Shown here piece by piece: positions 15,855 to 23,073 of a stretch of DNA of 34,182 bases. The stretch is from Azospirillum sp. TSO22-1 (GTDB lineage: Bacteria > Pseudomonadota > Alphaproteobacteria > Azospirillales > Azospirillaceae): NCBI RefSeq assembly GCF_003116015.1, contig NZ_LGQZ01000066.1, forward strand, positions 1-34,182, read 5' to 3'. Numbering within the stretch: the first letter of the stretch is position 1; each line of letters opens with the position of its first letter. The notes beneath the pieces were generated by a model that saw only the letters and a list, made by a program, of their open reading frames with translations, ran no database searches and was not told where the DNA came from. Position numbers and translations under genes: made by a program.

Positions 15855-18539
15855 ATGGACAAAGGCATCGCGAAGGTTACGCCGAAGGCCATCCACCTCA
15901 AGGACTACCGGCCGCCCGCGCACCTCATCGACACGGTGGACCTGCACTTCGACCTGCGCGAGGACGTGACGACGGTGCGCGCCACGCTGGCCGTCCGCCG
16001 CAACCCGGCGCGCGACGATCTCTTCGGCAACGACGGCGAACACCCCGCCCTGACGCTGGACGGCGAGCGGCTGGAACTGGTCTCGATCAGGCTGAACGGC
16101 AAGCCGCTGACGACCGAGTGCTACACGGTGGACGAGGCCCGCCTGACCATCCCGCGCGTGCCGGAGACCTTCACGCTGGAAACGGTGGTCCGCATCAAGC
16201 CGCAGGAGAACACGGCGCTCCAGGGTCTCTACAAATCGTCCGGCAACTTCTGCACGCAGTGCGAGGCGGAGGGCTTCCGGCGCATCACCTGGTTCATCGA
16301 CCGCCCCGACGCGATGGCGCGCTACACCACCACCATCGAGGCGGACAAGGCGCGTTATCCGGTGCTGCTGTCCAACGGCAATCTGATGGCCGACGGCGAC
16401 GCGTCCGGCGGCCGCCACTGGGCGCGCTGGGAGGATCCGTTCCCCAAGCCCAGCTACCTGTTCGCCCTGGTGGCCGGCAACCTGCGCCACGCCGAGGACC
16501 GCTTCCGCACCGCGTCCGGCCGCGACGTCACGCTCCGCATCTACGTCGAGCCCGGCAACGAGGACAAGGTCGGCCACGCCATGGCCTCGCTGAAGAAGTC
16601 CATGGCCTGGGACGAGGAGGTGTTCGGGCTGGAGTACGACCTGGACATCTTCAACATCGTCGCCGTGTCGGACTTCAACATGGGGGCGATGGAGAACAAA
16701 TCGCTCAACGTCTTCAACACCAAGTACATCCTGGCGAAGCCGGAGACCGCCACCGACCAGGATTTCCTGGGGATCGAAGCCGTGGTAGCGCACGAGTACT
16801 TCCACAACTGGACCGGCAACCGCGTCACCTGCCGCGACTGGTTCCAGCTGTCGCTGAAGGAGGGGCTGACCGTCTTCCGCGACCAGGAATTCTCGAGCGA
16901 CATGAACTCCCGCCCGGTCAAGCGCATCGCCGACGTGCAGCGCCTGCGCACCGTGCAGTTCCCCGAGGATTCCGGCGCCATGGCGCACCCGGTGCGCCCG
17001 GACACCTACGTGGAGATCAACAACTTCTACACGCCCACCGTCTACGACAAGGGCTCGGAAGTCATCCGCATGATGCACACGCTGCTGGACAAGGAGGGCT
17101 TCCGCAAGGGGATGGACCTCTACTTCCAGCGGCACGACGGGCAGGCGGTGACCTGCGACGACTTCGCCGCCGCGATGCAGGACGCCAGCGGCGTCGATCT
17201 CAGCCACTTCAAGCTGTGGTACCGGCAGGCCGGCACGCCGGTGCTGGAGGCGTCGGGCGCCTACGACGCTGCCGCGCAGACCTACCGCCTGACGGTGCGC
17301 CAGACGGTGCCGCCGACTCCGGGCCAGCCGACCAAGCTGCCCATGCACATCCCGCTGGCCATGGGCCTGCTGGGCCCGGACGGCCAGGACCTTCCGCTGC
17401 GGCTGACGGGCGAGGACCAGCCGGCGGGCACGTCGCGCGTGCTGCACGTCAAGGACGGCGAGCAGGTGTTCGCGTTCGAGGGCGTCCCCGCCCGGCCGGT
17501 GCCGTCGCTGCTGCGCGGCTTCTCGGCGCCGGTGACGCTGAAGACCGACCTCTCGGACGGGGACCTGACCTTCCTGATGGCGCACGACAGCGACGCCTTC
17601 AACCGCTGGGAGGCCGGGCAGACGCTGGGCACCCGCATCCTGCTGACGCTGGTCGCCGACGCCCAGGCCGGCCGCGACCTCGCCCTGCCCGACGGCTTCG
17701 TCCGGGCGGTGGAAAAGGTGCTGGACGACGCCCCGACCGACCCCGCCTTCGCCGCGCAGGCGCTGGTGCTGCCGACCGAATCCTACCTCGGCACGCAGAT
17801 GCCGGTGATCGATCCGGACGCCATCCACACCGCCCGCGAGTTCGCCCGCAAGCGGCTGGCCTCGGCGCTGCGCCCGAAGTGGCTGGCCGGCTACCGCGCC
17901 AACGCCGGCAACGAGCCGTTCTCGGTGGACGCCGCCGCCATCGGCCGCCGGGCGCTGAAGAACCTCTGCCTCGCTTACCTGATGGCGCTGGAGGACGCGG
18001 AGGCGGTCGGCCTGTGCGTCGGCCAGTTCCACGGCGCGCACGCGATGACCGACGCGGTCGCCGCGCTCGGCCTGCTGGCGTCCTCCGGCACGGCGGAGCG
18101 CGAGGAGGCGCTGGCCTCCTTCTACGGGCGCTGGAAGGGCGAGCCGCTGGTGGTGGACAAGTGGTTCGGCGTGCAGGCGACGGCCAGCCGGCCGGACGCG
18201 CTGAAGGACGTCACCCGCCTGCTCGACCACCCGGCGTTCGAGATCCGCAACCCGAACAAGGTCTATGCGCTGATCGGCGCCTTCGCCGGCGGCAACCCGG
18301 TGCGCTTCCATGAGGCGGGGGGTGCCGGCTACCGCTTCCTGGCCGATCAGGTGCTGACGCTCGACCCGATGAACCCGCAGGTGGCGGCGCGGCTGATGGG
18401 CCCGTTCTCGCGCCTGCGCCGCTACGACACCGGCCGGCAGGCGCTGATGCGCGCCGAGCTGAAGCGCATCGCCGCCCAGCCCGGCCTGTCGCCCGACGTC
18501 TTCGAGGTCGCGACCAAGAGCCTGGAGGCAGTGGGCTGA
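15855..18539 (+). CDS. pepN: Aminopeptidase N
   Basis: M1-family zinc aminopeptidase, 894 residues, full length for the bacterial (E. coli PepN) type; a cytoplasmic enzyme that trims N-terminal residues from peptides. The substrate-binding GAMEN motif is at residues 277-281, the zinc site HEYFHNW at 313-319 (H313, E314, H317) with the third ligand E336 in LKEGLTV. The N-terminal beta domain, catalytic thermolysin-like domain, small beta domain (from about 455) and the C-terminal all-helical domain typical of PepN are all present. No signal peptide. It stands alone and is convergent with the cytochrome gene, with a strong hairpin between them. Confidence 0.97.
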   Translation: MDKGIAKVTPKAIHLKDYRPPAHLIDTVDLHFDLREDVTTVRATLAVRRNPARDDLFGNDGEHPALTLDGERLELVSIRLNGKPLTTECYTVDEARLTIPRVPETFTLETVVRIKPQENTALQGLYKSSGNFCTQCEAEGFRRITWFIDRPDAMARYTTTIEADKARYPVLLSNGNLMADGDASGGRHWARWEDPFPKPSYLFALVAGNLRHAEDRFRTASGRDVTLRIYVEPGNEDKVGHAMASLKKSMAWDEEVFGLEYDLDIFNIVAVSDFNMGAMENKSLNVFNTKYILAKPETATDQDFLGIEAVVAHEYFHNWTGNRVTCRDWFQLSLKEGLTVFRDQEFSSDMNSRPVKRIADVQRLRTVQFPEDSGAMAHPVRPDTYVEINNFYTPTVYDKGSEVIRMMHTLLDKEGFRKGMDLYFQRHDGQAVTCDDFAAAMQDASGVDLSHFKLWYRQAGTPVLEASGAYDAAAQTYRLTVRQTVPPTPGQPTKLPMHIPLAMGLLGPDGQDLPLRLTGEDQPAGTSRVLHVKDGEQVFAFEGVPARPVPSLLRGFSAPVTLKTDLSDGDLTFLMAHDSDAFNRWEAGQTLGTRILLTLVADAQAGRDLALPDGFVRAVEKVLDDAPTDPAFAAQALVLPTESYLGTQMPVIDPDAIHTAREFARKRLASALRPKWLAGYRANAGNEPFSVDAAAIGRRALKNLCLAYLMALEDAEAVGLCVGQFHGAHAMTDAVAALGLLASSGTAEREEALASFYGRWKGEPLVVDKWFGVQATASRPDALKDVTRLLDHPAFEIRNPNKVYALIGAFAGGNPVRFHEAGGAGYRFLADQVLTLDPMNPQVAARLMGPFSRLRRYDTGRQALMRAELKRIAAQPGLSPDVFEVATKSLEAVG

Positions 18540-18553
18540 AATAAGGCGGGCTG

Positions 18554-18590
18554 AAAAAGAAGCGGGCCGGAGGGTCTCCCCTCCGGCCCG
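18554..18590 (-). terminator. Intrinsic terminator between pepN and the cytochrome gene
   Basis: Perfect 12-bp stem, CGGGCCGGAGGG (18563-18574) and its complement (18579-18590), loop TCTC. On the minus strand it is followed by CTTCTTTTTC, a proper U-tract, so it ends the cytochrome transcript. On the plus strand only TTCG follows, but the stem could also slow pepN transcription. Confidence 0.8.
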
Positions 18591-18613
18591 TTCGCTGCGA
18601 CGAACGGTCGCGC

Positions 18614-19024
18614 TTACTTCTGCTCGGCCAGGAAGGCGATCAGGTCGTCGGCGGCCTTGTCGGCGTCGGCCTTGTACTTCGGCACGTTCTTCAGGCCGGC
18701 GTAGGCCATCGTGCCGCCCGGGACGATCTCCTTCGGGGCCTGGACGTAGGCCTTCAGGTTGTCCGCGGTCCAGGCGAAGCCGGCGGCGGCCTTCTCCTGC
18801 ATCGGCTTCGAGTACTTGAAGCCGTCGATCGAGCCGGCCTTGCGACCGACGACGCCGGCGAGCGACGGACCGACCTTGTTCTTGCCAGCCTCGACGGTGT
18901 GGCAGGCCATGCACTCCTTGAACACGTCCTTGCCAGCGGCGGCGTCACCGGCAGCCTGCGCGGCGCCGGCGGCGGCGGTCATGCCCAGGGCGATGGCGGC
19001 ACCCATCATCAGCTTCTTGATCAT
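18614..19024 (-). CDS. Class I cytochrome c (c2-type)
   Basis: Periplasmic electron carrier, 136 residues before processing. The ATG at 19024 gives a clean signal peptide (MIKKLMMGAAIALGM, cleavage after AQA near residue 24); the frame is open upstream but without signal-like sequence. Heme is attached at CMACH (C38, C41, H42); the sixth ligand is probably M106 in GGTMAYAG. VGPSLAGVVGRKAG and the C-terminal ADDLIAFLAEQK helix are classic for mitochondrial-type/c2 cytochromes. Likely shuttles electrons from the bc1 complex to a terminal oxidase. It has its own promoter and terminator. Confidence 0.95.
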   Translation of the reverse strand: MIKKLMMGAAIALGMTAAAGAAQAAGDAAAGKDVFKECMACHTVEAGKNKVGPSLAGVVGRKAGSIDGFKYSKPMQEKAAAGFAWTADNLKAYVQAPKEIVPGGTMAYAGLKNVPKYKADADKAADDLIAFLAEQK

Positions 19025-19078
19025 TTGGTACGTTCCCTTCGTTGGTTGACCGGATCTGGCCGGTGGGGATCGCGGGGG

Positions 19079-19106
19079 AGAATACACAGATTCGGCGAAC
19101 TGCCAA
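19079..19106 (-). promoter_or_regulatory. Likely cytochrome c promoter
   Basis: Reading the minus strand: TTGGCA (19106-19101) as -35, 16-base spacer, TATTCT (19084-19079) as -10. Transcription would start near 19071 and leave a leader of about 47 bases before the ATG at 19024. A good housekeeping-type match in an otherwise GC-rich stretch. Confidence 0.5.
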
Positions 19107-19147
19107 CCCCAACGAACAGCCCAGACCGGCGCTTTCATCCCTAGGGA

Positions 19148-19780
19148 TTAATGCCCACCCAAGAGTAGGGCGAACAGGACGATCGCCAAGCCCAGCGCCA
19201 GCCAGGGCACATAAAATCCGCCCATGCGCACGGCCGGCAGCGGCAGCGGAATCTCCGGCGGCGTGATCCGCACCGGCGTGGCCGCCGACTCCGCCGCCGC
19301 GGGCGCGGGAGCCGCGGCGGACTCGGGTGCCGCGGCGGACGGGCCGCCGACCATGGCGGCGAAGCGGGTGAAGAAGTCGTCGGCCATCTTGCGCGCCGTG
19401 CCGTCCACGAGGCGCGAGCCGATCTGCGCCAGCTTGCCACCGACCTGCGCGTGCGCCTCGTAGTTCAGCAGCGTCGCCGCGCCGTCCTCCTCCAGCCGGA
19501 CGGTGGCGCCGCCCTTGCCGAAGCCGGCGGCGCCGCCCGAGCCCTCGCCAGTGATGGTGTATCCCTTGGGCGGGTCGAGGTCGGACAGCGTGACCTTGCC
19601 GGCAAAGCGCGCGCTGACCGGCCCGACCTTGGCGTGCACCTTGGCGGTCAGCTCGGTGTCGGAGATCTTCTGCACCTCCTCGCAGCCGGGGATGCACTGG
19701 CGCAGCACGTCCGGGTCGTTGAGCGCCGCCCACACCTTGTCGCGTGGCGCCTCGATGCGGTGGGAACCGGTCATGTCCAT
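19148..19780 (-). CDS. CoxG/SRPBCC family protein with membrane tail
   Basis: A 210-residue member of the carbon monoxide dehydrogenase subunit G (CoxG) family, an SRPBCC/START-like fold. The domain covers about residues 1-150: MDMTGSHRIEAPRDKVWAAL, DPDVLRQCIPGCEEV, the middle strand VGPVSARFAGKVTLSDLD, and GGKLAQIGSRLVDGTARKM. An Ala/Pro-rich linker follows, then a C-terminal hydrophobic helix (about 185-208) that would anchor it in the membrane, as described for CoxG of CO oxidisers. No coxMSL genes are visible here, so its role may differ. Start 19780 has GGAGGAAGGAGACGACC upstream; a second ATG two codons later is possible. Confidence 0.9.
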   Translation of the reverse strand: MDMTGSHRIEAPRDKVWAALNDPDVLRQCIPGCEEVQKISDTELTAKVHAKVGPVSARFAGKVTLSDLDPPKGYTITGEGSGGAAGFGKGGATVRLEEDGAATLLNYEAHAQVGGKLAQIGSRLVDGTARKMADDFFTRFAAMVGGPSAAAPESAAAPAPAAAESAATPVRITPPEIPLPLPAVRMGGFYVPWLALGLAIVLFALLLGGH

Positions 19781-19812
19781 GCGGTCGTCTCCTTCCTCCC
19801 GGCCAAGCTATC

Positions 19813-19834
19813 GTTTTCCATTCCCGCGGAAAAC
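19813..19834. promoter_or_regulatory. Small dyad upstream of coxG-like gene
   Basis: Perfect 7-bp inverted repeat GTTTTCC (19813-19819) / GGAAAAC (19828-19834), 8-nt loop, 33 bases before the coxG-like start and 48 beyond the lipoprotein stop. It could be an operator or a weak terminator; it is AT-richer than its surroundings. Confidence 0.3.
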
Positions 19835-19881
19835 TAGGCCGTTCCGGTCATCCGCCCACCCCTCCGGCCGGAGAAGGCCGC

Positions 19882-20334
19882 TCAGCGCGCCATGCAGTTG
19901 CTGACCAGCGCGCCGCAGTCGGCGATGCTGGCGCCCATGGGATAGCTGACCTGCTGCACGGTGCCGCCGCGCAGGACGAAGGTGGCGTCGCAGCCCTGCG
20001 GCGTGCGGCTGGCGGCCAGCGGACCGCCAATGCCGAGGCTGAGGCCGATTCCATCGGCCGTGCCGCCGCTCAACCCCACGCCCGTGCCGGGGATGCCGGC
20101 GATACCGGTGCTGTCGGTATCGACCACGGGCCGGGCGGAATAGGTGTAGTACTCGGCGCCGTTCACCACCGCCTGCCGGGACGGCACGCCGGCGCAGGAC
20201 AGCAGCGCCGCCTTCGGCAGGCCGACCAGTTGCGTCTGCGCCCGTTCGGCGAGGTCCGCGTCCTTGCTGTTGCCGGCGCACGCCGCCAGCCCGATCAGGG
20301 CGGCCATCCCCGCCGCGCGCACCACGATCCGCAT
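19882..20334 (-). CDS. Predicted lipoprotein, unknown function
   Basis: A 150-residue exported protein. The start at 20334 follows GGAGGAAGGGC. The signal peptide MRIVVRAAGMAALIG ends in a lipobox LAAC with C19 as the lipid-modified residue, followed by AGNSKDAD. The mature part has a short helix (DLAERAQTQLVGLPKAALLSCAG), a middle with AEYYTYSARP, a glycine-rich low-complexity stretch, and three further cysteines late in the chain. The layout (small protein checking LxxLxGxPKxxLLxCxGxP) resembles alphaproteobacterial outer-membrane lipoproteins of the SmpA/BamE-like size class, but I do not identify a family. No aspartate at the +2 position, so outer-membrane sorting is likely. Confidence 0.75.
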   Translation of the reverse strand: MRIVVRAAGMAALIGLAACAGNSKDADLAERAQTQLVGLPKAALLSCAGVPSRQAVVNGAEYYTYSARPVVDTDSTGIAGIPGTGVGLSGGTADGIGLSLGIGGPLAASRTPQGCDATFVLRGGTVQQVSYPMGASIADCGALVSNCMAR

Positions 20335-20466
20335 GCCCTTCCTCCGCACGATGCTGCTTCCGCCGCACCATACCACCTCCACGCGCCGCCGGAAGGGGGT
20401 TGGGCTGGCCGTCGCGGCGGGGCGGACACCATGTTAGGATGCGGCCCCGGCAGAGGACGCGCACCC

Positions 20467-20724
20467 ATGACCCTGATCATCAACAACCCGGAAGCGGAGC
20501 GGCTGGCGCACGAATTGGCGTCCCGCCGCGGCGAGTCCATCGACGAGGCGGTCGTAAAGGCGATGCAGGAGCGGCTGGAACGCACCCCGACGCTGACGCC
20601 CGAGCAGAAGAGGGTGCGGGATCGACTCATCGAGATCGGCAAACATTGTGCGTCGCTCCCGGTGCTGGACCCGCGCAGTCCCGACGAGATCCTGGGTTAC
20701 GACGAGAACGGGTTGCCGACCTGA
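20467..20724 (+). CDS. vapB: VapB-family antitoxin
   Basis: An 85-residue antitoxin of the PSK/Rv0623-type VapB group. The N-terminus (MTLIINNPEAERLAHELASRRGESIDEAV) is the ribbon-helix-helix DNA-binding part: strand, then the helix ending GESxxEAV, typical of the family. The C-terminal half (PVLDPRSPDEILGYDENGLPT) is the toxin-binding tail; DPRxxxEILGYDExGLP is the characteristic ending. The start at 20467 is chosen because the domain begins there; the open frame upstream is spurious. Its stop shares one base with the toxin ATG (TGATG), so translation is coupled. It would neutralise VapC and repress the pair. Confidence 0.93.
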   Translation: MTLIINNPEAERLAHELASRRGESIDEAVVKAMQERLERTPTLTPEQKRVRDRLIEIGKHCASLPVLDPRSPDEILGYDENGLPT

Positions 20725-21113
20725 TGATCATCGATACGTCGGCGGTTGCCGCCATTCTCCTCGACGAACCCGATATGGCGCGATTTGCGGAACTCATTGC
20801 CGGGGCAGATTGCCGGCTGATGTCCACGGCCGCCGTGCCTGAACTGACCATGGTCATCGAAGCACGATTGGGCGCGCAAGGAGTGGAAGACGTGGACCGC
20901 TTCATCGAGGAAGCCGCCATCACGTTGATCCCGTTCGATGCCGTCCAGCTTGCCATGGCACGCGAGGCCTGGCGTCGGTTTGGCAAGGGCCGTCGTCACC
21001 CCGCCAAGCTCAATTTCGGTGACTGCATCGCCTACGCCCTCTCCAAGACCAGCGGCCTGCCGCTGCTGTTCAAGGGAGACGACTTCGCCCGCACGGACGT
21101 GATTCCCGCATGA
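20724..21113 (+). CDS. vapC: VapC-family PIN-domain toxin ribonuclease
   Basis: A 129-residue PIN-domain endoribonuclease. All four acidic metal ligands of VapC toxins are in place: D4 (MIIDTSA), E40 (AVPELTMV), D100 (NFGDCIAYALS) and D119 (FKGDDF), so the toxin looks intact. VapC toxins cleave tRNA or rRNA loops when freed from VapB. The start overlaps the vapB stop by one base, and its own stop overlaps the folK start (ATGA). The base composition of 20740-20900 looks a little less GC-rich than its neighbours, consistent with acquisition. A toxin gene coupled to an essential folate gene is unusual. Confidence 0.93.
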   Translation: MIIDTSAVAAILLDEPDMARFAELIAGADCRLMSTAAVPELTMVIEARLGAQGVEDVDRFIEEAAITLIPFDAVQLAMAREAWRRFGKGRRHPAKLNFGDCIAYALSKTSGLPLLFKGDDFARTDVIPA

Positions 21114-21592
21114 CCACCGTCTGCATCGCCCTCGGCAGCAATCTCGGCGACCGGCTGGCCAACCTGGAGGCGGCCATCGCGAGGCTCGCCCCAGCGGTGG
21201 CGGTCACTGCCCGCTCGGCCGTCTACGAGACGGCGCCGATGTACGTCACCGACCAGCCGGCCTTCCTCAACATGGCGGTGCGCGGCGAAACGGATTTGGC
21301 GCCCGAACCGCTGCTGGCGCACCTCAAGGGCATCGAGGCGGCGCTGGGCCGGCGCGACGGCGGCGTGCGCTTCGGGCCGCGCGAGGTGGACCTGGACATC
21401 CTGCTGTACGGCGACGCGGTGTCGAGGGCCGCGGCGCTGGAGATACCGCACCCGCGCATGGCCGAGCGCGCCTTCGTGCTGCGCCCGCTCGCCGACGTGG
21501 CGGCGGAGGTCCGCCACCCGGTGCTCGGCCGCACCATCGCGGAGCTGCTGGCCGAGGTACCGGGGGCGGACACCGTGGTGCGTCTGGGCTGA
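21110..21592 (+). CDS. folK: HPPK, folate biosynthesis pyrophosphokinase
   Basis: 2-amino-4-hydroxy-6-hydroxymethyldihydropteridine pyrophosphokinase, 160 residues, transferring pyrophosphate from ATP to the pterin in folate synthesis. Motifs: IALGSNLGDRLANL at the N-terminus, VYETAPMYVTDQPAFLNM, FGPREVDLDILLYGD (the two magnesium-binding aspartates), and PHPRMAERAFVLRPLADV. Full length. The ATG lies inside the vapC stop (ATGA) with no separate promoter visible nearby, so expression may depend on the toxin-antitoxin transcript. A FolB-like gene lies 600 bases downstream; the intervening gene is on the other strand. Confidence 0.96.
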   Translation: MTTVCIALGSNLGDRLANLEAAIARLAPAVAVTARSAVYETAPMYVTDQPAFLNMAVRGETDLAPEPLLAHLKGIEAALGRRDGGVRFGPREVDLDILLYGDAVSRAAALEIPHPRMAERAFVLRPLADVAAEVRHPVLGRTIAELLAEVPGADTVVRLG

Positions 21593-21601
21593 CCCCGGGC
21601 G

Positions 21602-21907
21602 TCAGTGCGGGCGGTTCTCCAGGGTGCGCAGCGTCCGGTCGAGGACCGACAGCGGCACGCCCATCACGGTGCCGCCGAGGATGGCGGCGGCCAGTTCACG
21701 GTCGATCTCGGCGATCGGCGCGATCTCCTCGGCGCCAAGTCCGCGATCCTCGGCGATCAGCGCGATCCAGCCGGCCAGCGCGTTCTTCTGGTGCAGCAAC
21801 CCCGGATCACCCACCGCTTCGAAGGTCTCGATGAAACCGCGGCCGGTGAATACGGGTGTTGCATTGCACACAATATCCGGGACCGGAGTCCCCGGGTGCG
21901 TCGTCAT
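21602..21907 (-). CDS. XRE-like helix-turn-helix protein
   Basis: A 101-residue protein. The C-terminal half (about residues 40-95) follows the pattern of XRE/HTH_37 domains: KNALAGWIALIAEDRGL as helix 1, AEEIAPIAEIDRELAAAIL as the helix-turn-helix, then GGTVMGVPLSVLDRTL. The turn lacks the usual glutamine and serine, so DNA binding may be weakened. HTH_37 proteins are often HigA-type antitoxins, but no toxin gene is next to it. It is convergent with folK (9 bases between stops) and divergent from the FolB-like gene. Start at 21907 behind GGGAGAACGCCCA. The family call is from my pattern reading only. Confidence 0.55.
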   Translation of the reverse strand: MTTHPGTPVPDIVCNATPVFTGRGFIETFEAVGDPGLLHQKNALAGWIALIAEDRGLGAEEIAPIAEIDRELAAAILGGTVMGVPLSVLDRTLRTLENRPH

Positions 21908-22130
21908 TGGGCGTTCTCCCGAATGGCTGTTGTTCGGTGCCTGATTTTTTGCAGGTCATGCTGCCTTCGTCGGGCAGAGCGCGCAACCCGGCCAAGGGGG
22001 TATCCACTATCCGTCGGAGGGAGATCCGCCCCACCAAGGATCGTATCCCTCCCGCCGCCTTTCGGCCAGGGCGGGGCGCCCCGTCCCCGGTCTTGGTTTC
22101 CTGGGCCGTGGCTTTCCGGCCGGCATCGGC

Positions 22131-22136
22131 TATACT
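22131..22136 (+). promoter_or_regulatory. Candidate -10 box before the FolB-like gene
   Basis: TATACT in GGCTATACTCCGG, an excellent -10. The -35 region 17 bases upstream (GTGGCT at 22108-22113) is poor. Transcription would start near 22143, about 50 bases before the GTG at 22194. Confidence 0.4.
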
Positions 22137-22193
22137 CCGGCATCAGCGACGATGCGGGCGGCCGGACGCCGCCCCGTCCGGGAGATCCGAACC

Positions 22194-22589
22194 GTGACCG
22201 ACGAGACCCCGCGACGCCCCGCCCCCGGCGGCGTGGCCCCCACCTACACCATCTTCCTGCGCGACTTCAGCGCCCCCGTCCTGCTGCGCGGCGAAGAGAC
22301 GCAGCGGCCGGCGCACTTCAACGTCCGCCTCACCGTCACCCACCCCGGCCCCAACTTCCCGGACGACATCGCCGCCGTGATGTCCTACGAACCCATCGTC
22401 CAGGACCTGCGCCGCCTGTGCGCCGACGCGCGCCCGTCGGGCGCCGAGGAACTGGCGGAGCGGGCGGCCTCGCTGTGCCTCAAGCAACCGGAGGTCGGCA
22501 GCGCGCGCGTCGAGGTTGAGCTGGCCGACCGGAGCACCGGCGCAATTGCCGGCGTCACCGTATTCAGGGGGCACCCCGAAGGGGTGTAA
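22194..22589 (+). CDS. FolB-like (dihydroneopterin aldolase family) protein
   Basis: A 131-residue protein whose residues 18-125 follow the tunnelling-fold FolB pattern: TIFLRDFSAPVLLRGEETQRP, then a strand (HFNVRLTVTH), DDIAAVMSYEPIVQDL, the helix GAEELAERAASLCL, and the last strands VEVELADRSTG and AGVTVFRG. The GEE near residue 34 and the E in GAEELAE match the pterin-side glutamates. The catalytic lysine of FolB (in the LSKPGA-type motif) is replaced, apparently by D112 in ELADRS. It may be a non-canonical or non-aldolase member. I chose the GTG at 22194 (GGGAG upstream); an ATG at 22152 would add 14 residues. The last codons form a hairpin. Confidence 0.65.
   Translation: MTDETPRRPAPGGVAPTYTIFLRDFSAPVLLRGEETQRPAHFNVRLTVTHPGPNFPDDIAAVMSYEPIVQDLRRLCADARPSGAEELAERAASLCLKQPEVGSARVEVELADRSTGAIAGVTVFRGHPEGV
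22572..22586 (+). terminator. Hairpin across the FolB-like gene's end
   Basis: Perfect CACCCC (22572-22577) / GGGGTG (22581-22586) stem with the GAA loop, ending right at the TAA stop (22587). No T-run. It could mark the edge of inserted or deleted sequence, since composition changes just after it. Confidence 0.35.
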
Positions 22590-22790
22590 CCCCATCGAAT
22601 CTCCAGCCTCGGCCAGCCTATGACCTTCCGCCAGGACGATGGTGCAACGCACCAACTTCTCTATGTCATTGACTGGGAACGATTGCTGCACCGCACGCAG
22701 AATCTTGGCCGAAGGTCGTTTATCCTGAAGGCGAGCCGACCAAAGCGGTAATGACAGAGAGTTTCCCCATCGACTAACCTTGGGAAATAC
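22578..22790 (-). pseudogene. Probable toxin-antitoxin remnant
   Basis: The minus strand, read from 22790 down, gives TVFPKVSRWGNSLSLPLW, which closely follows the start of AbrB/MazE-type antitoxins (KVSRWGNSLALRLP). It then runs into DIEKLVRCTIVLAEGHRLAEAG, which recalls the helix before the FADALHL motif of PIN toxins. The two parts are directly joined, as if the middle was deleted, and no start codon or ribosome site fits. The stretch is clearly less GC-rich than its neighbours and has no better gene on either strand. The reading is tentative: the first match is fair, the second weak. Confidence 0.3.
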
Positions 22791-22860
22791 TGTGCCGCCG
22801 AGTTTCCTTTGGCAAATGCGCCGCCCGTCATAGCGGTCGGCCGATAGGGAGGAGGAAACG

Positions 22861-23019
22861 ATGGAGTTTGGTAAGGACCCGAGTCTGTCGGAGATCCTGG
22901 ACGACCCGATCGTCGTGGCCGTGATGAACCGCGACGGCATCGACCGCGAGCATGTCCAGCTCCTTATGGAGCAGATGCGCCGCCGCCTGCGCGCCCGGCA
23001 GGAGCGCCTCGCCGCCTGA
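22861..23019 (+). CDS. Small 52-residue protein, unknown function
   Basis: A short gene with a near-perfect ribosome site (GGGAGGAGG, 6 bases before the ATG) and its own intrinsic terminator at 23074-23107, so it is very likely real. The protein is charged and helical: MEFGKDPSLSEILDDP, then IVVAVMNRDGIDREHVQLL, ending in an arginine-rich tail (RRRLRARQERL). The LSEILDDPxVxAVMxRDGxxR pattern recalls small conserved alphaproteobacterial proteins I cannot name. No signal peptide or membrane segment. The basic C-terminus could contact nucleic acid, but this is only a guess. Confidence 0.75.
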   Translation: MEFGKDPSLSEILDDPIVVAVMNRDGIDREHVQLLMEQMRRRLRARQERLAA

Positions 23020-23073
23020 CCGTCCACCTCCGCCCAGGGCCCACGGAACGAGGCCCCGGCGCCCAGCCAACGC

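Noticed and set aside
14763..18914. Minus-strand open frame of over 1,300 codons opposite lysR and pepN
   Set aside because: It lacks any recognisable fold, is dominated by Arg/Gly/Ala/Gln, and covers two certain plus-strand genes. It reflects absence of stop codons in GC-rich DNA.
21940..21955. CCTG-N8-CAGG as an operator of the XRE-like gene
   Set aside because: Only four bases per arm, likely by chance; no second copy nearby.
22620..22752. Plus-strand 43-codon frame from the ATG at 22620
   Set aside because: No ribosome site, no recognisable pattern, and it overlaps the more convincing minus-strand antitoxin-like remnant.
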